Assembly: GCA_018873245.2 (NCBI GenBank)
Contig: JAEMBT020000009.1
Location: forward strand, 2,976,001 to 3,040,000
DNA from: Archegozetes longisetosus
Lineage: Eukaryota > Arthropoda > Arachnida > Sarcoptiformes > Trhypochthoniidae
Direction of reading: 5' to 3'
DNA length: 64,000 bases
A program made the translations under genes and the position numbers. The notes beneath the pieces are model-generated. The model saw only the letters and a program-made list of their open reading frames with translations, did not search any database and was not told the origin of the DNA. Shown here piece by piece: positions 23,778-35,082 of this stretch (positions within the stretch are counted from its first letter, which is position 1; every line of letters begins with the position of its first letter).

Positions 23778-24035
23778 ATGAATAAACATGAACTGAAAAA
23801 CAGGCGTTATTTAATGTTCGATTCAAAGCCTTTTACTTTCGGTATTTACCTACATTACTTTTTAGAAATTTTTCCTATCAAAATATATCACAGAAAACTG
23901 GAGAAACAGACAAATATTGAACTCCCAGACCGAACATCAGAGGACAGCTTTAAGTATCAGGCATTTCATCCTAATCTTGAAGATCTGGCAGTTGTAATTC
24001 CATTGTATGAAACAGAATTAAAAATAATGAATTAA
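23778..24035 (+). CDS. Hypothetical ORF, 85 codons
   Basis: Open from ATG, rather charged (KLEKQTNIELPDRTSEDSFK), with no domain recognised. It lies between the two inverted copies of the partner frame (23.36 and 24.29 kb). In sequence this AT-rich an 85-codon frame can be chance; it may also be an exon of a lost element. Confidence 0.25.
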   Translation: MNKHELKNRRYLMFDSKPFTFGIYLHYFLEIFPIKIYHRKLEKQTNIELPDRTSEDSFKYQAFHPNLEDLAVVIPLYETELKIMN

Positions 24036-24082
24036 GTAAAAAAACATTTTTCATATGAATAATTTTCTAGAAACCTAAATGC

Positions 24083-24247
24083 TAGGGTGACCAGACATCC
24101 TAGAATCGAGAAATTTTCAAAGAATATCGTATTCAGTTCTTTATGGAAACTTAAAAGCATTAAAAAGAAAAATTATTAGGTCCCCCTCCTTTTCTCGAAT
24201 GTCCCGAAATAGATCCCGGAACAAGCAAAATCAGACCTGATGACCCT
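24083..24247. mobile_element. Possible small non-autonomous DNA element
   Basis: Begins AGGGTGACCAGACATCC and ends GGTCTGA-like (CAGACCTGATGACCCT), imperfect inverted ends, each flanked by GCTA. About 165 bp and non-coding. The ends match only partly. Confidence 0.35.
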
Positions 24248-24289
24248 GCTAAATACAAGAATAAATTATGCTTTGGTTTGGATTACAGT

Positions 24290-24500
24290 CTATAAGACTA
24301 TTAAATTTATTGATATCTGCCCTGAAACTTATTTGAGGCTGAGGACTTTTTCGAAGATTATTTTCTAATAATTTATTTAAACTTTGATCATTGCGTGCAA
24401 TTTCTGATAGAAAAACTTCTCAACACTTCAACAAATGATTGCATTACTTATTCTAATTTCTCCGAAGTTCTCAAGTTATTATTTAAATTTTTCCTTAAAA
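24290..24500 (-). pseudogene. Partner helical reading frame, copy A2, inverted
   Basis: Reverse-complement copy of 23360-23590 at high identity, giving the same EIARNDQ.LNKLL frame on the minus strand. The two copies form an inverted pair with about 0.7 kb between them. No secreted gene was found next to this copy. Confidence 0.55.
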
Positions 24501-24639
24501 TTCGACTTACATTTATTTGTGAAAATGAGTAAAAGAACCGAAATCATATGTGTTAATAGTTCAAAAGAGAAAAAACTAAGGTATTATATCACTTTTAATT
24601 GTGAATGGTTAAGAAACGATTTATGAATATGTTTCTTAA

Positions 24640-25336
24640 AGGGCATTTGACATTTTTGTGCAATTTTTGGATGGAACTGACCTGGTACCTGTGAACATAA
24701 TTGAATTGTACTAAAGCGAGAACAAGTTGTCGAAATGGAATGTCTTCAGGCTCTACGCAATGTCTTGTATTTGATTGGAAATACTAGTACTATTAACTTA
24801 GCACTAGAAACAATGAGAATGTTTTGGTAACCGAAAGGAATGTTTTTAAAATAGATAACAAACAAAAATTAGAATTGACTGAATTGGCGATTAAAGTAAA
24901 AGAAGAGATATTTTTAATAAACTCGAAAAACTTGCTTTGTGAAAGTGTTGGAATAGTACATATTACTTAAAGTATTCTTAGGTATGCATTTGGTATCTTT
25001 CCAACAAATGATAGACAATAATCTGATTTTATGGCTATAGACAGTATAGATAGTGATAAAGAAAAATGTAGAATTTTTTTCAATATCTGACACTGTTTTA
25101 GTTCCATGTGATCTTCAATGCATGTGCTATGAATGTGAAGTTCGATCTTATTGATTCTAATGGACTGCAGGAGTTTTGTATAGTATGTAGAGTAATTAGT
25201 TACGCAATAAGTTTAAGTACTAAGTTCTGTTCTAAGTACTTTAGTATACACGAGTTTGAGTTTTCTTGTCATATGTAAATGAAGTTATTCATTTGTAGAA
25301 ATGAGAATCTATTTATTCATATTTTAAAGTCATAAG
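24640..25336. other. Intergenic, weak coding-like traces
   Basis: A short frame near 24735-24830 reads ECLQALRNVLYLIGNTS, which looks protein-like but has no start and soon stops. Unassigned. Nothing else is seen. Confidence 0.35.
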
Positions 25337-25338
25337 TA

Positions 25339-26158
25339 CAGTCCAGTTCAATTGGTTAAAGCCACCCCCCTAATTTTGTTCAATAAAACCTGAACGGCTC
25401 AAGTAATAAACTTGAAATTTTATATATTTATTAAACAGATATAAAGAAACTTTTGGGTAAGTTTTGTATCAGATCCGTGGCATTGTTCGTTAAGCGTGTG
25501 CGAATTAGTAAAAAAATACCGTTTCATTTGGTTAAAGCCACTTTAATAATAGATAGAATAAATCACAAATAACAAAAAATCAAAATGAATTATAACTACA
25601 TTAGTAACTTATTTTTCGGCCAGTTTTAGTGATCAATTCAAAAACACGGTTTGGCATTGAATTAATGACATTTTTGAGCATAATTTGTGGTATACTTTCC
25701 CATTCTTCAACTATAGTCTTTTTAAGCTCGTTTTTGTCATTGTATTGCCTGCCATTACCATAAAAACGTCTAACCAATATGCCCCAAATGTTTTCTATAA
25801 CATTTAAATCAGGAGAAAGGGAAGGCCAATCAAGAATGTCAACTTTATTGAGTGCAGACCATTGCTTTATTAAGCCAGATCTATGAACAGATGAGTTATC
25901 CTGTTGTAGAATCCAATCGTTTCCATCGATACGTTCAGCAAATGGTAAAAAATACTTATCCAATAAATCTTTATAAGATTTTGCGTTCATTGTGCTATCA
26001 ATGAAGACAATTTCAGACTTGCCGACCGATCCAATAGCACCCGATCCAAAAGTTTCTTTATATCTGTTTAATAAGTACATCAAATTTCAAGTTCATAACT
26101 TGAGCCGTTCCGGTTTTATTAAAAAATTAGGGTGGATTTAACCAATTGAATTGAACTG
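25339..26158 (-). mobile_element. Internally deleted Tc1 element with ~80-bp inverted ends
   Basis: 820 bp, flanked by TA (25337-25338, 26159-26160). The ends (CAGT.CA.TTCAATTGGTTA...) match inverted over about 80 bp. A further GGTTAAAGCCAC copy at about 25530 looks like an internal transposase-binding direct repeat, as in IR/DR-type Tc1 elements. It encodes only the C-terminal half of the transposase. Confidence 0.9.
25601..26083 (-). pseudogene. Tc1 transposase, C-terminal half (DD34E)
   Basis: 160 open codons covering the second and third catalytic blocks: LQQDNSSVHRSGLIKQW and LSPDLNVIENIWGIL. The spacing from Asp to Glu is 34 residues, the Tc1 signature. The N-terminal DNA-binding domain and first Asp are absent, so this copy cannot transpose itself. 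The frame has no stop, which suggests a fairly recent internal deletion. Confidence 0.88.
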
Positions 26159-26160
26159 TA

Positions 26161-26609
26161 TTAAAGAGTATAAAATACTATCCTAACTACTGTTTACCTC
26201 TAACCGAAAATTGTCTAGAGGAAGAGACGATACTATATTGGAATCTAAAAACTGGGTGATATTTGGATAAAATTGTGCTTTGACCTGACTTTGTATTGAA
26301 TTATTATGCAGACAGCTACTATACGGAGATAAGATTTACAAAAAAATGGTTGTACAGACGGATCATGTGTGGAAATCTGATGAAAGTCAAAATGAGCTCA
26401 AAATAATTTCGTTAGATATATGTGAGAGCCACATGAGGAGTTTGAAAACAAAAACTTGCACAGAAGCGGACAGCTTTATCAGTTACAAATTGATCTTGTT
26501 CTGATCTTAAATAATGACTTTATTTCAAATTAAATTATCATTAGTACTTTAATTGTATTTATGAACTTATATTTAGTTAAAAAGTGTTTCAACTTCTTTA
26601 TAAACCAAT
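26161..26609. other. Intergenic stretch
   Basis: No supported feature. Confidence 0.4.
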
Positions 26610-26888
26610 TCACTTGGCAAACATATTAACCAAACCTTGAGCAAAACTTGAGACTGAACTTGGAAGACGTTTTAATTCTGAAATCAAACTCGCTAAACTC
26701 TGTGTGAGAAAGTTCTTTGCTTCACATAATATCTTCTTCAAATACTCATATATAGAATGATTAGGTTTAACCTTTCCATTCTCTCCTTCTGCATTAGCAC
26801 CACGTTTGCCATTGCGTCCATAAGGCTTATGGAGACTTCCATTAGTCAAACAGAAAATTATCAATAATACGGTTACCAATTGTCTCAT
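26610..26888 (-). CDS. Secreted short protein, family member B
   Basis: 92 residues from a single exon. The signal peptide MRQLVTVLLIIFCLTNGSLH is shared with member A; the next residues KPYGRNGKRG match the KP.G opening of members C and D. The mature part is a basic linker followed by a helical segment (LKKILCEAKNFLTQSLASLI, then SSVSSFAQGLVNMF), with one cysteine. It lacks the C-terminal cysteine cluster of C and D, so it may be a shortened or diverged member. Upstream intron in the 5'UTR 26993-26926 (CAG/GTATTT to TTTTAG) and TATA promoter as in the other copies. Confidence 0.7.
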   Translation of the reverse strand: MRQLVTVLLIIFCLTNGSLHKPYGRNGKRGANAEGENGKVKPNHSIYEYLKKILCEAKNFLTQSLASLISELKRLPSSVSSFAQGLVNMFAK

Positions 26889-27080
26889 TATTGAGATTCT
26901 TAGATTCAGTGATTGATTCTAATAACTAAAAGATTATTTGTCATAAATTGAGATTTTAAGCTTAAATCTAGTATTAACATTCAATAGAAATACCTGCAAA
27001 AAAAGTTTTAATTGTAATACTAGCTATAACACAAACACTTATTGAAGTATCTGAAAAACGACTAAATTACTCAAAATTCA

Positions 27081-27109
27081 TGCCTTTTATCGTTTTGGTG
27101 TAGTAGTAG
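27081..27109 (-). promoter_or_regulatory. TATA-type core promoter of member B
   Basis: Minus strand: CTACTACTACACC..., then GATAAAAGGCATGAA. Nearly the same as at members C and D. Confidence 0.6.
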
Positions 27110-27479
27110 CAATAATTAATATTTAGTTCTGTTATACAATTAAATTTCATTCTAAACAAATACTAATTTTTGCATAAATATTTAGAATTTGAATTTGTGA
27201 AAGGCAGATTTTCTAGGTTCTTCTACCCGATTGAGTTGTCATGTTGTATAAACCTATAAATGCTTCAAATTCATGTGTGAAAATATGACTAAAACAGATA
27301 ATTAATTAGTACCGAATAAGGAGGAAATATAACATTCAAAAGTACTAACAAACTTTTTATATATATATACACTAATCTAATGGTTAAGGAATCCTAAATG
27401 ATAGGTTTTCACTAAAAGTAAAATAAAATTTGAATTTAGAATAAGATGATTTGATCCTATTTTGAATAGTGCGACTAGA

Positions 27480-27830
27480 TTCTGTTTATATTAGTTGCTT
27501 TTATGAATATTTCATAAAATTCAGGAGTGAATTTGAACAAGAAATGCAAAAATATGTTCTCTATGATTCCTAAAATCAATCCTGATTTTATCGATAATGT
27601 GAAAAAATTAAGACGAAATGAAAGTTTGAAAATTCCAAGGGAATAATAAATTATACGATCATTTTATACAATGCGAAGAAATATATGAATTAGAAAACGC
27701 ACTCAATGATCTAAGATTAAATAGGCAATCTGAATTACTTCTGGAAAAGTTCCCAATTTTATTAAGAAGTTGGAAGCAAGTTTTAGTAATGAAATTAATA
27801 AATCTAATTCTATAATAATCGAAAATTCAA
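27480..27830 (+). pseudogene. Partner helical reading frame, copy B (frameshifted)
   Basis: Divergent to member B. Pieces read CFYEYFIKFRSEFEQEMQKY, then in a shifted frame INPDFIDNVKKLRRNESL, then an open stretch YELENALNDLRLNRQSELLL followed by EKFPILLRSWKQVLV. Matching pieces occur in the same order in the copies near 34.4, 34.9 and 38.2 kb. Helix-prone and lysine/glutamate-rich. No start codon or signal peptide identified; one or more upstream exons may exist. Confidence 0.5.
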
Positions 27831-27915
27831 ACCTAGAATGTAGAATTCCCTTGCGTTTATAAATTCATTTATTTCAATTTATTTAAGGTGCTTCAACATA
27901 TCTGTGTATATAATA

Positions 27916-29989
27916 GGAGAGGTTCGGGACTATGTAATGACTGAACTCAAAAATATTTTCATAGTATGAATTTCATGTCATATGATGTTCGAAAAGGCAT
28001 ATCGGATGAGGATAAAAATTTTGCAAAAGTAAATTCAGTCAGTGATCTATTGTTTTATTCATAATAGTCAAACAAAATACATGTTATTTTAGCAAAGTAA
28101 AAGTATTTTTATATTTATTTATCGAAGAACAGAATTGATACCGTTTTCAGCAGCCTTACGGATTTTAGTTTTCAGTCCCACAAATGAGCTCTGGAAATAA
28201 CTTTGGTCGAAAGTTTTGAGCTTAAGATTGATTCTTTTAATGAATTGCTCAACCATAGTTGCTGTCAATCCGTTTACATAAACCTTTCTCTTGATTTCAG
28301 CTAAAAATTCTTCTATAGGCCGAAGCAGAGATACCGAAGGAGGATTCTCACTGCGCTGCACATATCGCGCGCTAACCTTATCGTAAACTTCAATAGTCTC
28401 CCGAGCATAATGAGTTGATGCCAAGTCAGGCCAGAAAATAAAATTCTGATCACGATGGAATTTACAGATAAATGGCATCAGCTTCTTTGTAAAACACTCT
28501 GTTTCGTATGCTTTTGCATTAATATTGACCCGCGATCTCATAAAAAATGCATTAGAACGACCCTTGGCAATAATAGCCAACCAAACCATAACCTTAATAG
28601 GATATTTTGCCTTTGATTTGAATTTTACATTTTTAGGCACTTCCTGGCCATCTTCAGCACAATAATAATTATTTTCATGATAATTAGGCCCTTCAAGCTC
28701 GAAATAGCTCTCATCGTCCATAGTGACTCCAAGACCATTTGAAGGTTTCGATGAATTTTGACGAGCTTATTTAGTCGCCGCCGCTGTTCAAGTTTTTGTT
28801 TCTCAGTGACTTTTGGGGCAATTTTACGCCTAAATCTTTTTATTCTCATGATTTTGAGATTCTTCATAACAGTTTTGGGGTCACATTTAGATTTTTGCCC
28901 AGACTTCGGCCACTATAGCCAATTTTTCCGGACACAAGATTTAGTAGTCGTTTTCGGTCATTCGATCCAAAAATTTTTGGTTTCCTACTCGAACCAGGGT
29001 TCATAATGAGACTAATATCTTTCTCCACTTTACTAATAATATAATAAATAGCTCTTTCAGAAACTTTAGCTTCTTGAAATGACGTACAGTGAAAGATTTT
29101 CCAAGTGACCGATTTCTAAGATAGAATTTTCCAATCATCTCTCGGCACTCATATTGATTTAAATTATTCATACTTTGCTTTATTAATTTTTGCACAAATT
29201 ATTTCACATCAATCAAAAATAGAGATTATTGACTTTTTTTTGGTGTACAGAAAACTATTTGAAGGTTCCAGTGATAAGAAATACAGTTGCATAAACTTTT
29301 GCAAAATTTTAATCTTCACCTGATATAAAACAAGCTGACCGCCAGATACTTAGAAGTTATGACCATTAAGAAAGTGGTTTCCTAAGGCTGATTTTTATTG
29401 ACTACTATGTTTTCTTACTTAGAAAATATGAGCTTTTATTCTGCGAAACCCCAGATTAAATGGGAATAATACCATTAATAAAGAAAACTTCCAATGATTT
29501 TGAAATCATTTCGAGCACAAGAGATAATCTGAAAATTTCATGTTTGAAAATCAGTTTTTATTTATCAATAGTGCTGATTCCTCATATTTATTGTGTCTCA
29601 AAAATATACTTTTAAGTTTCTCACATACAATAGAAAAATCGAACTATTGATCATTAATTTAACGTTTGCTTAGTTTTTAAGTATTCAAATGAACAGAATT
29701 GTTAAAAATATTAAGATCTCATTTGAATTGAAACATTAAGTATAATTACTTCAATTTATATGAATTTCTAATGACTTTTGATATGCTTTCCCATTGTAAA
29801 TAGTGAAAAATAAAAAAAGTTAATAACTTATGGTATCTATGCGTTGAAAATCGACTTTTTGAATAGTCATATTATCTACATATCAGACGGCCAACCTTTT
29901 TTATATGCTTTTTCGAACATCATATGACATGTTATTCATTCCATAAAAATAATTATGAAATCGGTCATTACATAGTCCCGAACACTCCG
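27916..29989 (-). mobile_element. Tc1/mariner-related transposon with ~85-bp inverted ends, dead
   Basis: The ends 27916-28000 and 29905-29989 match inverted (shared TTCGGGACTATGTAATGA and CATATGATGTTCGAAAA). The target duplication is unclear. The interior holds a transposase of the DDE type with the FWPDLASTHYA block. Confidence 0.8.
28119..29195 (-). pseudogene. Transposase of the FWPDLAS-type Tc1/mariner relatives
   Basis: 29195-29001 holds an N-terminal part (NQYECREMIGKFYLRNRSLG). 28867-28740 has a basic linker (KRFRRKIAPKVTEKQKLEQR). After a one-base shift near 28735 the catalytic domain runs 28721-28119: the first block VTMDDESYFE, VMVWLAIIAKGRSNAFF, the second block FIFWPDLASTHYARETIE, and the RPIEEFLAEIKRKVY block holding the third acidic residue. 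About 200 codons are open. The frame break and missing links make it inactive. Confidence 0.8.
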
Positions 29990-30036
29990 CGTAAGATTAA
30001 TAAATCCATGTTTTCCAGTGGTTTTAATGGTATCAA

Positions 30037-31283
30037 ATTGTTCCGAAAGTCGTGTCACAGATTTTTATTGATGATATCAAGATGAAAATTTGCAAAAATC
30101 AACTGAGAATTGATCATTAAATAGTAATCTCCGTCTTTGTTGATTACATTCTCCCAGACTTTGGGCAATTCAGAAAAGCCATTGAAAGTTCCTCTTGCAT
30201 TTAGGTCCGCGATTACTGTTATAATCGCATCTTCAGCTCATCAAAGGTTGTGTAGCGATTCCCCTTAAGTTCTTCTCTCGGATAACCGAAACAATCGAAA
30301 TCACAGAAATTCATATCTAGTGAATACGGGGGTGGGTGATAAGGTCCAACGTTTAGATTTCAATAAGTTCCTAACCTGAGATGCTTTGTGGGGTCTGGCA
30401 CTGTCGTGGATAGTTGTAGACTCCGACACTCCACTCCTCGGAGTCCGCGAAGTGATGTGGTCGTCCGAGAATCCCTGTATCTTTCTCTATTCATTGTCTG
30501 ATTTTCCCCACAAAACTACGCCATGAAGATCCATGCCTGCCACAAGTAACCGCTTCCTTCCGTGAGGCGTGGGACGTGGTAACTTGAGTGCCCTCTCGCT
30601 CGGCTTAACCCAAAACTTGGCCTTGTGATGAGAGAGAGGAGAATATAGGGTGCCTAACCTTCATCTAGTGCAATAATCCTCCTTACGGTGCCTGGATCAG
30701 TTCGGTATTTGCATTGGTTATTATACGCAACATTCTCTCTTATTTTCATCTGAACGTCACTCAATATATGAGGTGCTATTGAGCTTGTTTTTCATCAATC
30801 CAAGATCTTTGTATAACAGCAGGTGAACAGAAGCTAAGCCGATATTGAGGTGGTACGCTAATTTTCGAGCAGACGACCTGCAGGATTCCCGTAGTAACTC
30901 CAGGAGCGCACCTCGATGCTTTTCATAGGTCGTCGTTCTTGATCTTCCTGTATGCTTTTCATATGATGTATCGGTTCTACCATATCTAAAATACGCTAAC
31001 TATCGCTCAACTGTTCGTCTTGAAGAAGTCCTTCGTGGTAAAGCTTTTAATGAGCTGCTTATCAATGAATGATGCTGAGAAGGTCAAAAGATAGCTTGCA
31101 TTAATAAATAACCTTTGCTCTTGATCAGTGACACTTATTAACTCTTCATTCGCCATTTTTTAAATAATGCACCAAACAAAAAACATTTAGACAAGTTATG
31201 GAAATTAACCAGTGAAAACTGCTTGAGAAAATCTAAAGTGGTTTTAAAATTATAAAGGCTGGAACAGGACTTTCGGAACAACC
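30037..31283 (-). mobile_element. Old mariner-like element with degenerate transposase
   Basis: Short inverted ends TTGTTCCGAAAGTC at about 30039-30052 and 31266-31281. Minus-strand fragments resemble a mariner/Tc1-like transposase: MANEELISVTDQEQRLFINA (near 31150), GRSRTTTYEKHRGALLELLR and ARKLAYHLNIGLASVHLLL (near 30950-30800), HDSARPHKASQVRNLL (near 30400) and SELPKVWENVINKDGDYY (near 30180-30120). Many stops and frame changes. Clearly older than the element at 15.4 kb. Confidence 0.75.
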
Positions 31284-31410
31284 CAATATTATTTTGTCTC
31301 TTCTAAATAGATTAATTAATCTTTGGTTAGATTTATTTTATTAGTCTTATTGTGTTCTAATAAGTGGTAGCAATTTGGTAACAGAAAGATTTTTTATGAC
31401 CTTTTTCTGA

Positions 31411-31608
31411 TTAATCAACTGACAAACGAGACTCTTTATGATATTCTACATGGTCGGAAAAAATTATTATCCCATAGCCCAGAGCAAAACCTATGGCAGT
31501 AAAAGCAAAACCAATTGCATATTCGGATTTTGCATTATAAGGTATGTTGAAAAAGTTGGTGTGACAAATTTTAACATACGCCGTATAATTACTACAAGTG
31601 TGACTTAC
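31411..31608 (-). other. Possible terminal exon of an unknown membrane protein
   Basis: A minus-strand frame of about 65 codons ending at TAA (31411-31413) contains SEYAIGFAFTAIGFALGYGI, a glycine-rich hydrophobic segment, then IIFSDHVEYHKESRLSVD. No start codon. An inverted, shorter relative lies at about 32100-32160 (+), reading SDYAIGFAL.DYGKILF. Conservation between the two hints at coding origin. I do not recognise the protein. Confidence 0.35.
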
Positions 31609-32639
31609 TCTTCACATATTTCAGAAGCTTATTAATTCACTTTCAATAATGCTTTAATTTTAGTGTTTCACCAGAGAATACTTGGCAAACATGTTTTATT
31701 CTACTAAGTTACCCTCATATCTAACAGCCATTTAGTTCTACTTTGTTTCTCAAAAACTCTATATTTTAACAAATCAATTTTATAATAAAAATAACATTTT
31801 GTAGCTTAATAAACATTTTTATTAACTGTGACTAAAGAAGAAATCTATTTTCAAGTTTATTCTTTGGTCTGTTATATCAAAAACATCGAGAACAAAGTTG
31901 ATAACAAACATTGTGTAACGTTGTGCATATCTTTTTAATGTACTTTTTAACGCCTCACCACAATTCTGGGGTAAAATTTTTTCAGTTCCCACTTTAAAAA
32001 CCGTGCAAGAGTCGACTGTGAGATAAAATAAAACGCGCGAAACATAGAGTAATATTTAACCACACAATTAATTCTACGTTTTCAGAATTTATGCTGAAGG
32101 GTTAATGTAGAATCCGATTATGCAATTGGTTTTGCTTTGGACTACGGGAAAATCCTTTTTCCAGTCCTTTATATGTAGTTTAAAATTTTATGTTTATTAA
32201 ATGGATTCTGGATCAAATTTTGCGTTCTATTCAATTTTATTTAAATACTAATATCATAATGTTTCGATAGACTTTTGTGACAAATAAATAAATTCTTCAA
32301 TCATCTTAATACAACTTAAAGCAAAGATCTTTAAAACACTGACTGTAACTTCGATGCAATGATTAATACATTAAACATCAGAAACAACGGAAATCAAGCT
32401 TTTAAAATATTTATTATTAAATTTTCGTATAAATTTCAAAGTTTTAGGTTTTAATATTTCGTAATGCTATACTACAATAATGAATACTATAGTAACACAA
32501 TAATAAATTTGAACTATTATAGTCAATAAAAAATATATATTTATTAGTAAACATATCGTTGAATTCTCGATTGCTAATTCAAATTCAAGCAACAATTAGT
32601 AAATCAGAAAGATTACAATTAAGTTTTAAAATATAATGG

Positions 32640-33190
32640 ATTGGCTAGTAAGTCTTTTCGTATTTTCATGTGTCGAAGAGAATTAATCCCACAGTTTTTG
32701 AATAGCGCTTAATACTAAAAGGAGTATATTAAACGAAAGAATACTAAGTACACCTTAGTGATTATTTTGCTTTATTTTTCATTTATCTTTGAAAACATGC
32801 AACCCTAATTTCTAAATTGAAAATGACTAATGACGAAGTCCATATTAGGCATAGCATGCTTTGCGAGTTCAAGCAAGGTAAAAAATGCGACAGACATTGC
32901 CAATCACATTTATAGCATTTACGGCAAAAACGATCTTGATGTTCGCAAGTGTCACTATTGGTTTATCAGGTTCGGTTCTGGAGACTGATCTATCTGATCA
33001 GACCCGGTTCGGTCGGCTTTTCGAGTGTGATAATGACGCCTTGGTAGCTCTAATCGGAGCAGATCCATGTCAGACCACTCGGAAAATAATTGACAAGCTC
33101 AGTTGCATAATTTTTTGAAGTTTAATGGATTCTAAATAATAAAATAATTCTCTGACTATGAATAAAACGGAAAGACTTATTGACCAACCC
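32640..33190 (+). mobile_element. Miniature mariner keeping only the N-terminal HTH region
   Basis: Inverted ends TTGGCTAGTAAGTCTTTTCG (left) and its diverged complement near 33168-33190. The interior (32822-33117) reads HIRHSMLCEFKQGK and, in a shifted frame, SGSVLETDLSDQTRFGRL and LIGADPCQTTRKIIDKLS, the mariner DNA-binding region, then ends. The catalytic domain is absent. The right arm of the palindrome has the uninterrupted site (GGAATAACTAAC), so this arrived after the duplication. Confidence 0.75.
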
Positions 33191-33279
33191 ATTATCTGAA
33201 TAACTAACAAACAATGGAGGATCAAAAGAATATTGTATTAAAGCCTTACTTAATCAAGAGTGATATTAAGTTATTAATA

Positions 33280-33729
33280 TTATTGATTAGTACAATTGAA
33301 GGACTTACACCTAGTCGCACAACAAGAAGCTTGAGCCGCATTATACAGGATATCTCTGGTGGAAGTTGCCATATCAGAGATCATATCTCTTAGTCTTAAC
33401 AGCAAAGCATTCCAAGTCTCTTTGAAAGCTAGTGCTTGATTATTACCTTGATCATTTTGTACTTCGAGCAGCTTTATAACCATTTTCTCGATTGAATTTT
33501 TATAGTGATCATATTTATCACCGTCATGTTTATAATCATCATGTTTATTACCATCATATTTATTATTGTCATATGGACCTCTTTCTTTCGTATAATCAAC
33601 TACACCGTATCTCAATCCATTATATTTATCCTCTTTATTATCAGTTCTGTTAAACGGTCCGACAGGCTTATTAAGACTTACACTAATCAAACAGAAAACT
33701 ATCAATAATATGTTTATCAATAGATTCAT
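33280..33729 (-). CDS. Secreted Asp/Lys/Tyr-repeat protein with C-terminal Cys cluster, member C
   Basis: 149 residues, single coding exon. Signal peptide MNLLINILLIVFCLISVSLN, then KPVGPFNRTDNKEDKYNG, close to member D. Residues about 48-75 are a low-complexity run of NKYDGNK-, HDDYKHDG-, DKYDHYK-type repeats. Then a helical segment (KLLEVQNDQGNNQALAFKE) and the C-terminus NAAQASCCATRCKSFNCTN with four cysteines, identical to D over 19 residues. The cysteines suggest a small disulfide-bonded end. No known family recognised; secretion is the only firm inference. 5'UTR intron 33833-33760. Confidence 0.78.
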   Translation of the reverse strand: MNLLINILLIVFCLISVSLNKPVGPFNRTDNKEDKYNGLRYGVVDYTKERGPYDNNKYDGNKHDDYKHDGDKYDHYKNSIEKMVIKLLEVQNDQGNNQALAFKETWNALLLRLRDMISDMATSTRDILYNAAQASCCATRCKSFNCTNQ

Positions 33730-33898
33730 TGTTAAGGTCCACAGATTCAGTGATTGACTCTAATTACCAAAAAATATTTGTCATAAACTTGAATTTTAAT
33801 CTTAAGTCTAATATAAAGATTCAATAGAAATACCTGCAAAGGTTTAATTATAATTTTCACTATGACATTAGACATTAACTAAATCTATTGAAAATTCA

Positions 33899-33929
33899 TA
33901 CCTTTTATCCTCTTAGCGTAGTAGTAGAA
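33899..33929 (-). promoter_or_regulatory. TATA-type core promoter of member C
   Basis: Minus strand: CTTCTACTACTACGC, then GGATAAAAGGTATGAA. Confidence 0.6.
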
Positions 33930-34289
33930 GGAATGGATTTTGATTTATTATACAATTAATCTTTATTGTAAACATATATCTATTTTTACACAAATATTTT
34001 GAACTTGTATATGTGAAAAGCGGATTTTCGGAGCTCTTCTACTCTAATTATAGTTTAATATTGATCAAATTTATCAAGAGTAAATTTGCATGCGTGTCAA
34101 TATGTATAAATAGGTAGTTAATTAGTACCAAGTAAGGAGATATCACATTCAAAACTAGTAATAAGTCACTTATTCGACAATTATGGTTAAAGAATACTTT
34201 GGTGACTGTTGTAAATGTAAAATAAAATTCGTATTTCACAACAAAATAATTTGATCCTATATGTATAGAGATACCAAATTCTGTCTATT

Positions 34290-34550
34290 TAAAATCTGTT
34301 TATAATAATTGCTTTTATGAATATACCACAAATTTTAGGAATAAATTTGAACAAGAAATGCAAAAATATGTTCTTTATAATTCCTAAAATCAATCTTGAT
34401 GTCATCAAAAATTAAGACAAATTGAAAACTTTGGGTAAATAATAAATCATGCGATCATTTTATAGTGTTGAGAAATATTTGAATTAGAAAATGCATTCAA
34501 TTATCTAAAATTAAATAGATAAGATAAGTAATTTTTGGAAAAGTACTCAA
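34290..34550 (+). pseudogene. Partner helical reading frame, copy C (decayed)
   Basis: Divergent to member C. Reads NCFYEYTTNFRNKFEQEMQK then a stop; further matches to the B and D copies continue in broken frames. Confidence 0.5.
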
Positions 34551-34719
34551 TTTTGGTTATCTTTTATCACAAAGTTATCTATTATCTGCTTCAAACTACC
34601 CATTAAGCAGAGAAATAATGTATCATTGGCTATTCTGAATAAGTCCTTTAAATTCGGCGCGATCGGTATACAATGATAAAATAATTCAGTATTGATCTTT
34701 ACTATAATTAATTGAAATT

Positions 34720-35010
34720 TATCAATGTAATTGGGTACTTTATGGAAACTTGCTATATGAATAATTTATTTAATCTTAGATCACTGGATGCATTTTTTAA
34801 TTCGAATACTACTCAACACTATAAAGTGATCGCACAATTTATTATTTCCTCAAAATTTTTAAGTTTACATTCTGTCTTAATTTCTTCATGCTATTGATAA
34901 AATCGAAGATTGATTTTAAATATTGAACATGCTTTTGCATTACTTGTTCTAATTTATTTCCGAATTTTATGATACATTCATAAAAGCAATTAGCTTGAAC
35001 AGAATTTAAA
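34720..35010 (-). pseudogene. Partner helical reading frame, copy D (best preserved)
   Basis: Divergent to member D. An open stretch of about 50 codons reads NCFYECIIKFGNKLEQVMQK, then HVQYLKSIFDFINSMKKLRQ, before a stop; a second frame gives FELKNASSDLRLNKL. A possible acceptor (CAAG) lies just before the NCFYE segment. Helix-prone; two cysteines. If any partner copy is still an exon of a working gene, it is this one. Confidence 0.45.
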
Positions 35011-35082
35011 TAAAAAGAATTTGGTCTCTCTATACAAACAGGATCAAATTATTTTTTCTGAAATACAAATTTTGATTGTTAG

